From contig UQBS01000019.1 of assembly GCA_900539345.1 (NCBI GenBank), forward strand, positions 1 through 45,110: DNA of 45,110 nucleotides, read 5' to 3'. Position 1 is the first letter of the stretch. The number at the start of each line of letters is the position of its first letter. Shown here one piece after another: positions 16,274 through 24,014 of this stretch. This DNA comes from an uncultured Coriobacteriaceae bacterium (GTDB taxonomy: Bacteria > Actinomycetota > Coriobacteriia > Coriobacteriales > UMGS124). Below the pieces are notes generated by a model. The model saw only the letters and a list, made by a program, of their open reading frames with translations. It ran no database searches and was not told the DNA's origin. A program made the position numbers and the translations under genes.

Positions 16274-16316
16274 CGTGTAATCAAAGAGCGAATGCCAAAT
16301 GGTGCGAAAGGAGAGT

Positions 16317-18509
16317 TTAGGCGTTGGCCAGGGCTGCGTTTACTGCCTCGAAGATGGCCTTGGAGGTGACGGTTGCGCCAGAGACGGCGGCCACGCCGTC
16401 GGTGCCGTTGGCCTCGACGATGGCGGCAGGCAGCTGCTCGATGGCCTTGGAGCCGATGCCCTGGGTCTCGGAGTTCTCGCCAACCTCGACGGCAGTGATC
16501 TTGCCGCCCTCGACGGTCACGGTCACAGGCACGTCGCCGCCGATGCCCTTGGCAGAGCCCTCGTAGGTGCCGTTGGCGATGGCCGTGACATCAGCAGCGG
16601 GGGCGTCCTCGCCGGGCATGCCCATGGGGGACTCCTCAGCGGGCTGGTTGGCGGCATCCTCGGCGGTCCACTCGGTGGGCTGGTTCTTCATCTCGTAGGT
16701 CTCGACGACGGTGTTGTCGATGATGGAGACGTCGCCGTCATGGGCGGCAATCATGCCCTCGATACGGCCGTATACCAGGGCGAACGAACGGGAGATGCCC
16801 GGGACGGTGGTGGGGTAGCCCGACGAGAAGCGGCCGCCCTGGTTGTTGCCGGCGGCATAGAGGCCCTCGATGACCTGCTCGTTGTCATCGACGACGCGGC
16901 CGTACTTGTCGGTCATGATGCCCGAAGAGGAAACGAGGAGAGGGCCGGCGTTGTTGAACTTGCAGGCGTAGTAGGGCGGGTTCTCCAGGGCATACATGCA
17001 ATTGGCGGCCTTGTAGTAGTCCGTGTCCTCGCCGGCTGCTGCAAGCTCGTTGTAGCGGGCGATGGCGGCCAGGGCGGCGTCGGCGTCGGCGATGTCGGTC
17101 TGGGCGATGAGCTCCTCGAGCGTGTCGGCCGTGACCGTGGTGCCGGCCTTCACGGCCTCGTCGATCTGTGCCTGCGAGCCAAAGCCGTCATTGGAGGAAA
17201 GGCGCTGGTTGTCGCCGTCCTTGAGCTCGTAGATGACCTGGCCGTGACCGGCGCCCATGAAGCCGACCTCTTCGTTCCACTTGGAGTCGAAGATCTGCCA
17301 GCAGTGATCCTGGTTGTTGCGCATCATCTGGTCCTGAATTTCCTGACCAGGGATGTCCTCGTTCATGAAGCGCTCGCCGTCAAGGTTGAGCATGAGCATG
17401 GGGGCGCAGCCGAGCGGGCCGCCCATGGTGTGGGCCATGCCGGCGTGGGGGCCGGGCTCCATGCGGGCGCCAACCCAAAGGGCCATCTTGTCACCGTCGC
17501 CGGTGTTAGCGGCGTTGCCGTCGGGGTCGGTGGCGGAGTACATCACGGGCAGGTAGTAGTACCAGGGCATGTAGTACTGGAACATCTCGTTGTCGCCCGT
17601 GTAGTCGCCCGTGCACAGGATGACGCCCTTGGCGGCGTTGAACTTGAGATACTCGCCCTCATAGGTTTTGGCGATAAGAGCGGTGACGCGGCCGGACTTT
17701 TGGTCGTCGCCACGGACGAGCTGGTAGCCAGCGGTCTGGTAGTACGTGGTGCAGTTGCCAGTGGCCTCGGCGGCCTTCACGAGGGCCTCGCCGCAGTAGG
17801 TGAAGCTCTGGGCACCACCCAGGCGATAGGTGGTCTGCCAGGTGCCGTAGTAGGCCTCGCGGGGCTCATAGGGGTTGGGCAGGGGGAAGCGCTCGGGCTG
17901 AATCCATGCGCCGGCGCCGTTGGGGGTCGGGGTGGCCGTGGCCTCGAGGATGTACAGGTCGTCCAGGGCGTCGCACACCCAGTCGAAGGTGGCGCCGGAG
18001 TGGCGCAGCCAGGTCATGTAGAGGTCCTGGTTGGCCTTGGAGGTGGAGCCCTTCATGAGCTCGTGGACGATACCCTCGGCGTCATGGCTGTAGTTGAAGC
18101 GATCGGTGAACTGGCTCTCGAAGGCGCCCACATCGCCGCCGTTGAACGTGGCTCCTGCGCCCTTCTCGAGCAGGCACACCTTGGCGCCTTCCTGAGCGGC
18201 TGCGTAGGCAGCGGCCTCGCCGGCGGGGCCGGCACCCACGACGACGACGTCGCAGTCGATGGTCTGGGAGATCTGGTCGTCACCGATGAGCTCGGGGGCG
18301 GTGAAGAAGCTGGGGTCGGCGATAACCTTCTCGCGCACGGCGTCGCTGGCGCCAGAGGCGTTGGAGGCCGTGGTGGGGTCAGATGCGCCCTCGGCTGCGC
18401 CCTTGCCTTCCTCGGCAAGGGCGGTGGCAGCAGCTGCGCTCATGGCGATGCCGCTTACGCCAAGCGCGGCGCTACGCAGGAAGAATCGACGGGAAATCTG
18501 CTCACTCAT
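16317..18509 (-). CDS. Tat-exported FAD-dependent reductase with C-terminal FMN-binding domain
   Basis: This 730-residue fumarate-reductase-like flavoprotein begins with a Tat signal (Arg7-Arg8 in SRRFFLRSAALG, then a hydrophobic stretch to about 31). The FAD Rossmann segment VVVVGAGPAGEAA lies at about 88-100, the FAD_binding_2 domain runs to about 600, and an FMN-binding domain (about 640-728) ends with VSGATVTS. Such proteins act outside the membrane as terminal reductases, taking electrons through covalently bound FMN. The canonical fumarate residues are missing: the region after GERFMNE lacks the acid-catalyst Arg, and the HHTMGG block is replaced by NNAGPLL. The motif Asp for FMN attachment is Ala707. 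The substrate is thus unknown. AAGGAG 8 nt upstream supports the start. Confidence 0.88.
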   Translation of the reverse strand: MSEQISRRFFLRSAALGVSGIAMSAAAATALAEEGKGAAEGASDPTTASNASGASDAVREKVIADPSFFTAPELIGDDQISQTIDCDVVVVGAGPAGEAAAYAAAQEGAKVCLLEKGAGATFNGGDVGAFESQFTDRFNYSHDAEGIVHELMKGSTSKANQDLYMTWLRHSGATFDWVCDALDDLYILEATATPTPNGAGAWIQPERFPLPNPYEPREAYYGTWQTTYRLGGAQSFTYCGEALVKAAEATGNCTTYYQTAGYQLVRGDDQKSGRVTALIAKTYEGEYLKFNAAKGVILCTGDYTGDNEMFQYYMPWYYYLPVMYSATDPDGNAANTGDGDKMALWVGARMEPGPHAGMAHTMGGPLGCAPMLMLNLDGERFMNEDIPGQEIQDQMMRNNQDHCWQIFDSKWNEEVGFMGAGHGQVIYELKDGDNQRLSSNDGFGSQAQIDEAVKAGTTVTADTLEELIAQTDIADADAALAAIARYNELAAAGEDTDYYKAANCMYALENPPYYACKFNNAGPLLVSSSGIMTDKYGRVVDDNEQVIEGLYAAGNNQGGRFSSGYPTTVPGISRSFALVYGRIEGMIAAHDGDVSIIDNTVVETYEMKNQPTEWTAEDAANQPAEESPMGMPGEDAPAADVTAIANGTYEGSAKGIGGDVPVTVTVEGGKITAVEVGENSETQGIGSKAIEQLPAAIVEANGTDGVAAVSGATVTSKAIFEAVNAALANA

Positions 18510-18547
18510 GCTGTGTTCTCCTTATCGAACGAACAGGACTATTTCAA

Positions 18548-18585
18548 AGGAATGGGCAGGGGAGTGTGAAAGCCCGCCCATTCCT
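18548..18585 (-). repeat. Hairpin upstream of the first reductase gene
   Basis: Perfect 10-bp arms, AGGAATGGGC (18548-18557) and GCCCATTCCT (18576-18585), with an 18-nt loop. On the minus strand it lies between the two flavoprotein genes, 39 nt before the start at 18509, and is followed only by a short TTTGAAAT. It could be a weak terminator or a processing stem that stabilises the downstream message. Confidence 0.5.
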
Positions 18586-18625
18586 CGTGAAACCAAACAA
18601 CGCTTGCGGACGTACCCAAGCCTCC

Positions 18626-18865
18626 CGAGAACGCAGCAGGCCAGGTTCTGCATCCACAAAAAGTGGGTTCTGATGCGCAAGGCGCACAGGGCCGATGTGC
18701 GCGGTGCGGGCCTTTGGCCTACCGGCGTACTCCAGGCCCTGTGCAACGCGGCGCATCAGGTTTCGCATCCGCTAATAGTGGGTTCTCGTCCGCAAGGCGC
18801 GCGGATGCGATGTGTACTGGACGTACATGAGCGTCCGCGGAACGCGGCGGACGAGGTTCCACATC
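18626..18865. repeat. Two compound hairpin repeats plus a half copy, between the reductase genes
   Basis: Two copies 115 nt apart share the same plan. Each starts with AGTGGGTTCT (18662-18671; 18777-18786), then an outer 7-bp stem, AAGGC, an inner stem, a loop, the inner stem's partner, AACGCG, the outer stem's partner, and AGGTT. Outer stems are GATGCGC/GCGCATC (18672-18678/18751-18757) and CGTCCGC/GCGGACG (18787-18793/18847-18853); inner stems are 18684-18693/18735-18744 and 18800-18808/18831-18839. The stems differ in sequence yet stay paired, while the internal loops are fixed. A right-half-like copy (AACGCAG...AGGTTCT) lies at 18630-18649. The second copy ends just after the upstream reductase's stop. 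The family is not identified; the pattern fits a structured RNA or a palindromic DNA repeat. Confidence 0.75.
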
Positions 18866-18870
18866 ACTCT

Positions 18871-20607
18871 TTACAGGTTGCCGAGGTAATCACCGAGGGC
18901 ATAGCCACCCGCCAGTGCAAACCCGATGGAGGCGCCGTTCATGGGCGCGGTGTACTGCAGCGGGAAGCGGCCGCCCGCGCAGTTGCCCGTGGCATAGAGT
19001 CCGGAGATCTTGTCAAACGTCTGGGCCGCCATGACCTGCTGGTTGCCGTCGACGAACAGGCCGGCGAACGCGCACATGATGTCGTTGCGGTTGGGCGTGT
19101 TGGCATAGCAGTAGTAGGGCGGGTTGGTGAGGGCGATCATGTAAGTCGGGTCCTTGCCGAAGTCGTCGTCGGCGCCCTTCTCGCACAGCTCGTTGTAACG
19201 CGCCACGGTGTCGATGAAAGTCTGCTTGGACTCCTCGTCGAGACCCATGTACTCGGCCAGCTCCTCGATGGTGTCGGCGCCGTACATGTAAGCGGGGTTG
19301 TCGGGACCGGTGTAGGCCGGGCCGCGCTGGATCTTCACTGCCAGGCCGTCCTTGCCGGCGGCGTAGGCCTGGTCCATGGAGTCCTGAAGGGAAGAGACTG
19401 CCTCATCGGTGGCTTCGGGGTTGAAGTGCTCGAGAGGGTTGACGTCCATGTAGGCGGCCACGTTGGCGTCCCACACGTCGTAGATGAAGCCCTGCGGCTG
19501 GCGGGCGCCGGAGATGCCGGACAGAACGCCGCCGGCGAAGCCCTCGTCGCCGTAGCGCTCGCCGTACTTGTTGACGCGCAGCACCGGCGTGCCGGCAAGC
19601 GGGCTCATCGGCAGGCCGAAGTTGCCGCCCATGGCAGCGCGCGGGCCGATTTCCATGGCGGCACCAGCCCACAGGCCCATCTTCTGGCCCTGGCCGCTCC
19701 AGCCCTGGCCGGCAAGCTGCTCCTCAGCCGTGTTGGTCTCGGTGACTTCCTGGCAAAGTGCGGCGAACATGTCCTTGTCGCCCGAGCAGTCGCCGGCGGC
19801 CAGGACAACGCCGAGCTTGGCGGTGTACTTGTGGAACTTACCGTCGCCATCCTTACCAACGACGCCGGTAACGCCATCGGTTGCATTGCCGATGAGGCAA
19901 TAGCCGCTCATGCCGTACACCACGGTGCCGCCGGCGTCGACGATTGCCTGGCGCTGGGCAGCCATGGCCTTGTTGATGCCCATGCCGAAGCTTGCGGCGG
20001 CAGGGTAGGAGCAGAAGTCGCCCACCTTGTGCTGCCAGCCGGCAGGTGCCGGCCATGCCTGAGCCATGGGCTTGGAGTCCTCGGGGCACACGGCCACGAG
20101 GTCGTCGAGGGCCTTGCCGCCGAACACGGCGAAGTCGTGGACAAGCTTGCCGTTGGCGCGGTTGGCGCTGTGAAGCTGCCAGTTGTGCACGAACTCGGCG
20201 ACATCGTACTCGGGCACGCCCTGGTCGAACTGCCACTGGGAGTTGATGTGGCCGATGGCCTGGCCAAGAATCATGAAGGTGTCGACGTCGTCCTGCTGCT
20301 CAAGCACGATGACGTTCTTGCCCAGCTCGGCGGCATGACGGGCGCAGGCGGCGCCGGAGTGGCCGCAGCCCACGACAACGATGTCGGCTTCACTTTCATC
20401 CTCAAACTCGGTGGGCATCTCGGGCGCCTCACCCAACCATGCGGGGTTTTCCTTGAAGATGGTGGGGACGGTGCCGGCTGCCTCGGCGCCCTCTGCGGGC
20501 TTTGCCTCCTCGGCGACGGCGGTGCCGGCGGCTACGGTGCCTGCGGCGGCGAGGGCTGCGCTGGTGATGAAGGTGCGGCGGGTAAGCGCCTTTTCTGCCA
20601 TGCTCAT
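18871..20607 (-). CDS. Tat-exported FAD-dependent reductase without FMN domain
   Basis: This 578-residue flavoprotein is related to flavocytochrome fumarate reductases. The N terminus has a Tat signal (Arg10-Arg11 in TRRTFITSAALAAAG). The FAD-binding fold starts at about 74-104 (DIVVVGCGHSGAACA). No FMN-binding or cytochrome domain is attached, so electrons must come from a partner, perhaps the FMN-domain protein encoded next to it or a separate quinol-linked protein. The fumarate-specific Arg and His residues are not present: DEGFAGG follows NKYGERYG, and NRNDIMCAFAG replaces the HHTMGG region. AGGAG 7-8 nt upstream supports the ATG at 20607. It is the promoter-proximal gene of the leftward operon and is divergent from the LuxR-type regulator. 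Confidence 0.87.
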   Translation of the reverse strand: MSMAEKALTRRTFITSAALAAAGTVAAGTAVAEEAKPAEGAEAAGTVPTIFKENPAWLGEAPEMPTEFEDESEADIVVVGCGHSGAACARHAAELGKNVIVLEQQDDVDTFMILGQAIGHINSQWQFDQGVPEYDVAEFVHNWQLHSANRANGKLVHDFAVFGGKALDDLVAVCPEDSKPMAQAWPAPAGWQHKVGDFCSYPAAASFGMGINKAMAAQRQAIVDAGGTVVYGMSGYCLIGNATDGVTGVVGKDGDGKFHKYTAKLGVVLAAGDCSGDKDMFAALCQEVTETNTAEEQLAGQGWSGQGQKMGLWAGAAMEIGPRAAMGGNFGLPMSPLAGTPVLRVNKYGERYGDEGFAGGVLSGISGARQPQGFIYDVWDANVAAYMDVNPLEHFNPEATDEAVSSLQDSMDQAYAAGKDGLAVKIQRGPAYTGPDNPAYMYGADTIEELAEYMGLDEESKQTFIDTVARYNELCEKGADDDFGKDPTYMIALTNPPYYCYANTPNRNDIMCAFAGLFVDGNQQVMAAQTFDKISGLYATGNCAGGRFPLQYTAPMNGASIGFALAGGYALGDYLGNL

Positions 20608-20676
20608 TGCGTGCTCCTAACGTATGAGGAACCGTGCGGGCAGCCCGTTGTGGGCTTGCCTGCGATGACAGGACAG

Positions 20677-20682
20677 ACTCTA
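20677..20682 (-). promoter_or_regulatory. Possible -10 of the reductase operon (minus strand)
   Basis: Read on the minus strand this is TAGAGT, about 70 nt before the reductase start. No good -35 is present 17 bp upstream; instead, the weaker operator (20704-20722) is centred about 43 nt before the predicted transcription start, where class II activators bind. This is an inference from spacing. Confidence 0.35.
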
Positions 20683-20703
20683 GGGCGCTTGGGTGCCCAA
20701 ATC

Positions 20704-20722
20704 TTCACCTCGTGTCCGTGAA
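20704..20722. promoter_or_regulatory. Second, degenerate operator-like site
   Basis: TTCAC (20704-20708) and GTGAA (20718-20722) are separated by 9 nt, exactly the spacing of the same pentamers inside the perfect palindrome at 20747-20771, and the left halves share TTCACCTCG. The two sites are 46 bp apart centre to centre. It probably binds the same regulator with lower affinity. Confidence 0.5.
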
Positions 20723-20746
20723 CCTTGTTTTAGCTGGCAGAAAGCC

Positions 20747-20771
20747 TAGTTCACCTCGATGAGGTGAACTA
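20747..20771. promoter_or_regulatory. Perfect palindromic operator between the regulator and reductase genes
   Basis: Two 11-bp arms, TAGTTCACCTC and its exact complement, flank a GAT centre. The site lies in the 295-nt divergent intergenic region, 132 nt before the LuxR-type gene and 140 nt before the reductase gene. Neither arm runs into a T tract, so a terminator is unlikely. Its place beside a LuxR-type HTH gene makes it the best candidate binding site for that regulator. Confidence 0.65.
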
Positions 20772-20902
20772 TTTCGAGCGTCTTGTGCGTTGTGGAAATA
20801 CGCGTTTGCGTCGTCAATGCGCCCTTTCGGGCGAGGTGGCGTATCATATGAAGCTGAAAATCGCGCAGTTCAATTGCACGGTCGAAAAGGGGACAGCACG
20901 AC

Positions 20903-22453
20903 ATGCTTAAAAATGTTACCGATGCCATGGCGGGCGTTGCCAAAGACGGGCGTCAGCGTCTCATCGCGCTGTGTCTGGCTGTCGCGTTGACGCTTGCGGG
21001 TGTCACTCGCGCTCTGCTTGAGATGAGCGTTGGCGGGGTAGGCAGTTTTCCCATGCCGGGGGACAATCTGCTCATGCTGGGCTTGTGCTTGGTGTGTTGC
21101 TGGGCTGTGTCTCATTGGCACCGCAGTGCCGCGCGGGTTGCTTGCACGGCAGCGGGAAGGGCGGTTGTGGCGGGTTTCGCGCTCACCTGTCTTGTCTTGT
21201 TGCAAGTCTGTCGGGTGCTCGATCCGCTAGTCGGAGCTCAGCTGCTCTTCTTTGTGGGGGCATTCGTGCGCGTGGCAGGTCTCTTCATACTTGTTGCCGT
21301 GTATGCGCGCGTCGACGCTTGGGATGTGGGGGTGCTCGCCGCGCAGGTCGTGTGGGCTTTAGGCGTCTCTGTGGTGCTCGACCTCGTCTTTTTGTTGCTT
21401 GCTCCCGCCGGCGTCGCCATCGTGAGCTTCGCGTTGCCCTTTGTGGCGTGGGCATGCTTGAAAAAGCTCGATGCGATGGGCGACGTTTCGAACGTACCTG
21501 GCACCCTGCCTTCGACGTGTCCCCCAGTGTCTCCTTGTGAGTCCACGCTGGGGCAAGCGCACCTGTGCGAGGAGCCGTCGTGCGTTAAAATGCCAGGTTT
21601 TCGCCTGTTTACGTTTGGTTTGTATGGGATGGTGGGCGGCCTTGCCTCAAGCCAGGCCCACGTCTTGGCCCCTACTGCCATGGTGCAACCCTCACTTTTG
21701 CATTCTTGCCTGGTGAACGACCTGGGTCTTGTCCTAGGCGCATGTACACTTATCGTGGGGACGTTGTGGCTCGTCAGCCGCCGTGTCGACCCGTTTGCCC
21801 TGCGCTGCTTGCTGGTGCCCGCCTTTCTCGTGGCCATCTTCCTGGCCCCGCTGCTCGCGGGGTTCATGGGCGAGGTCGTACCCGTGCTCATGGCACTGTC
21901 GCAGGCCTTGTTCTACGGCATGCTATGGATGTTTCCCAAGCCTGCCCCCGTTGATGAGCGTCTGCGCTGGTTTGCTGCGGTCTGCGGTGCCTTTTTTGTG
22001 GGCACCCATGCGGGCATGTGGCTGGGAGGCGATTTCCTACCCGCGTCGGGCGCGGGCGACATCTATATGGTTGTAGCCGCTTTGGCCCTGGCGGCTCTCA
22101 TCATGGTGGAGTTTGTGCCTCGTCTGTTTGGCTCGCATGACGGGGTCGCTCTCGTTGATGTGGGCGATACGGCTTCTTTGAGTGAAGTGCAAGATGCTTC
22201 TGTGTGCCCCGACCCGGCCCTGGAGGCAAGCGCCGCCCTCGACGCTTTGGCCAATCATGCCGCCGATGTCTGGGGGCTCACGCCTCGCGAGCGTGCCGTG
22301 CTGCCGGGGCTTTTGCGTGGGCGCAGCGTCGCCTGGGTTGCCGAGAGCCTTACCGTGAGCAAGAACACCGTGCACACCCACATGCGCAACATCTATCAGA
22401 AGGCAGGGGTCCACTCCCAAGAGGAGCTTATCGACGCTGCCGAGGCGCTGTAG
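20903..22453 (+). CDS. Polytopic membrane LuxR-type transcriptional regulator
   Basis: The 516-residue protein has about 12 hydrophobic segments in two groups (about 18-190 and 235-410) and a C-terminal LuxR/FixJ helix-turn-helix domain (about 452-512; LTPRERAVLPGLLRGRSVAWVAESLTVSKNTVHTHMRNIYQKAGV). This MFS-like membrane part plus LuxR HTH is a one-component design frequent in Coriobacteriia, often beside genes for secreted reductases, where it is thought to sense a substrate at or across the membrane. AAAAGGGGA (20885-20893) precedes the ATG. It is divergent from the reductase genes, with two palindromic sites between, so it likely activates them and perhaps controls itself. The ligand is unknown. 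Confidence 0.88.
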   Translation: MLKNVTDAMAGVAKDGRQRLIALCLAVALTLAGVTRALLEMSVGGVGSFPMPGDNLLMLGLCLVCCWAVSHWHRSAARVACTAAGRAVVAGFALTCLVLLQVCRVLDPLVGAQLLFFVGAFVRVAGLFILVAVYARVDAWDVGVLAAQVVWALGVSVVLDLVFLLLAPAGVAIVSFALPFVAWACLKKLDAMGDVSNVPGTLPSTCPPVSPCESTLGQAHLCEEPSCVKMPGFRLFTFGLYGMVGGLASSQAHVLAPTAMVQPSLLHSCLVNDLGLVLGACTLIVGTLWLVSRRVDPFALRCLLVPAFLVAIFLAPLLAGFMGEVVPVLMALSQALFYGMLWMFPKPAPVDERLRWFAAVCGAFFVGTHAGMWLGGDFLPASGAGDIYMVVAALALAALIMVEFVPRLFGSHDGVALVDVGDTASLSEVQDASVCPDPALEASAALDALANHAADVWGLTPRERAVLPGLLRGRSVAWVAESLTVSKNTVHTHMRNIYQKAGVHSQEELIDAAEAL

Positions 22454-22512
22454 GGGAGGACATGCGAGTCACGCAGGGGGAACGCCCCGCTCGTCATGCT
22501 CGGCTTATACGC

Positions 22513-22567
22513 AAACCGCCCGTCGACCATTCCCTGAGCTGTTCGGGATGGTCGACGGGCGGTTTTT
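22513..22567. terminator. Strong bidirectional terminator between the LuxR and fmdB genes
   Basis: An 18-bp perfect stem joins 22513-22530 and 22548-22565 (arms begin AAACCGCCCG and end CGGGCGGTTT), with a further GGGA/TCCC pairing near the loop. The plus strand runs into TTTTT and the minus strand into TTTG, so it can end both converging transcripts. Confidence 0.85.
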
Positions 22568-22604
22568 CGTCTTGGGACTCAGAATGGAAAAGGGGAGATG
22601 CGCA

Positions 22605-22928
22605 CTACTCGCTCTTGGCGCCAGCCGTGCTGGCTGCAGACTTGCTGTCGGATGCGGTACTGCCCGACGTCTCCGGCGTGCTCTGGCTGGAGGCTTTTGC
22701 GCCCTCCGAGCCGTCCTTGCCGGCGCCGGTTGCAGGGGTGGCCGAGGAGCTGCCGCGTTGGTCGGTGTTGTAGAAGCCGCTGCCCTTGAGCACGATGCCG
22801 CTTGCGGAAAACTCACGCGAGGCGACAGCACCGCAGTCGGGACATACGACTTCGGGATGCTCACGCATTCCATGGGAGACCTCGAACACCTTGCCGCAGG
22901 ACGTGCAGCGATAATCGTAGCGTGCCAT
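22605..22928 (-). CDS. FmdB-type zinc ribbon protein
   Basis: The 107-residue protein starts with the FmdB/CxxC_CXXC_SSSS domain: MARYDYRCTSCGKVFEV and CPDCGAVASREFS give two CxxC pairs (Cys8, Cys11, Cys29, Cys32), a zinc ribbon. The last 45 residues are low-complexity Ser/Ala/Gly/Thr with some acidic residues and are probably disordered. The family is widespread, was first seen beside formamidase genes, and has no firmly known role. AAGGAG about 9 nt upstream supports the start. It is divergent from the thiamin genes; the gap holds a TGCCA-T-TGGCA palindrome (23007-23017). Confidence 0.87.
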   Translation of the reverse strand: MARYDYRCTSCGKVFEVSHGMREHPEVVCPDCGAVASREFSASGIVLKGSGFYNTDQRGSSSATPATGAGKDGSEGAKASSQSTPETSGSTASDSKSAASTAGAKSE

Positions 22929-23088
22929 TCTTCAGAACTCCTTGCTTGGGTGTGGCCACGTGGGCCGCATGGGTAGGCTTCGTTTGTTTGAAACTACTGT
23001 ATCCAATGCCATTGGCAAAATTACGGTGGCAGTGTGGGTTCCATATGCTTTACGATAACAAATTGCGCCCGTAGGGCGTTTCTATACA

Positions 23089-23176
23089 ACGGGAGCCGCG
23101 ACAGGCGGCTGAGAGGCAGGCCGCAATGCGCCTGCGACCGAGACGACCGTGCCGGTAATGCGGCACGAGCAGAAAG
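23089..23176 (+). promoter_or_regulatory. Thiamin pyrophosphate (TPP) riboswitch
   Basis: The leader of thiM carries the THI-box core. CTGAGAGG (23109-23116) is the pyrimidine-sensing J3/2 segment within a GGAGCC...GGCTGAGAGG arm. The second arm has CGACCG and GACCGTGCCGGTAATGCGGCAC, where the GGTAATGC stretch matches the usual GGATAATGCC. The ribosome-binding site AAAGGGG (23173-23179) follows at once and no T-rich terminator is seen, so TPP most likely blocks translation start. This fits control of the thiM-thiE salvage pair. Confidence 0.9.
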
Positions 23177-23183
23177 GGGTTGC

Positions 23184-24014
23184 ATGCCCATGCTCGCAGA
23201 GCGATTCGAAGCAGTTCGTACGTCCGTACCCTTGGTTCACAACATCACGAACTATGTGACTGTCCACGATGTGGCCAACGTCATCATCGCGTGCGGCGGC
23301 TCTCCCATCATGAGCGACGAACCTGACGACGTGGAGGACATCACCTCCATTTGCGGCGCGCTCAACATCAACATCGGCACCCTTAACTCCCAGTCCATCC
23401 GCGCCATGGTGCTTGCCAGCGCCCGCGCCGAGCAGCTCGGTCACCCCATCGTGCTTGACCCGGTGGGTGCCGGTGCCAGCAAACTGCGTACCTCCACAGC
23501 CTCCACGCTCCTTGCCCAGCGCAAGATTTCCGTCGTGCGCGGCAACATGAGCGAGATCAAGGCCCTCGCCGCCGGCACCTCCACCACGCGCGGTGTCGAT
23601 GTGGCTGCCGATGATGTGGTAACCACCAGCAACCTCGACGAGATGGTGCGCTTCGTGCGCCAGTTCAGCGCCGCATCGGGCTCCATCGTTGCGGCTTCTG
23701 GCGTCATCGACCTGGTAAGCGACGCCGAGCATACCTATGTCATCTCCAACGGCCACCGTCTCATGGGCCAGATTACGGGCTCGGGCTGCATGTTGAGCGG
23801 CGTTGTGGGTGCCTATATTGCGGCGAACCCCGACAACATGCTCGAGGCCGTTGCGTCGGCATTCTGCATGTACGGCCTGGCCGGCAAGTTCGCCGCCGAC
23901 CGTGCCCTTGAGGAGGGCGTCGGCAACGCGACGTATTCGAACTATCTCATCGACGAGGTCTTCAAGATGACCGCCGACAAGGTGGAGCAGGGCGCCATCT
24001 ATGACCTCCTCTAA
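23184..24014 (+). CDS. thiM: Hydroxyethylthiazole kinase
   Basis: ThiM phosphorylates hydroxyethylthiazole so that it can be reused in thiamin synthesis. The 276-residue product has the family's N-terminal VPLVHNITNYVTVHDVAN, the central VLDPVGAGAS and the ribokinase-like anion hole and catalytic Cys in TGSGCMLSG. The open frame extends back to 23034, but that part overlaps the riboswitch; ATG 23184, 4 nt after AAAGGGG, is the start (a second ATG lies at 23190). Its 3' end overlaps thiE by 14 nt. No thiC, thiG or thiS is in the window, so this looks like a salvage route. Confidence 0.94.
   Translation: MPMLAERFEAVRTSVPLVHNITNYVTVHDVANVIIACGGSPIMSDEPDDVEDITSICGALNINIGTLNSQSIRAMVLASARAEQLGHPIVLDPVGAGASKLRTSTASTLLAQRKISVVRGNMSEIKALAAGTSTTRGVDVAADDVVTTSNLDEMVRFVRQFSAASGSIVAASGVIDLVSDAEHTYVISNGHRLMGQITGSGCMLSGVVGAYIAANPDNMLEAVASAFCMYGLAGKFAADRALEEGVGNATYSNYLIDEVFKMTADKVEQGAIYDLL

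Noticed and set aside
16299..20721. Two long plus-strand ORFs (756 and 820 aa) opposite the flavoprotein genes
   Set aside because: They are Gly/Val/Leu/His-rich antisense readings of GC-rich codons; the minus strand encodes clear FAD proteins with Tat signals and ribosome-binding sites.
22513..22567. Large palindrome as an operator or mobile element end
   Set aside because: The perfect 18-bp stem with T tract between convergent genes is fully explained as a bidirectional terminator.
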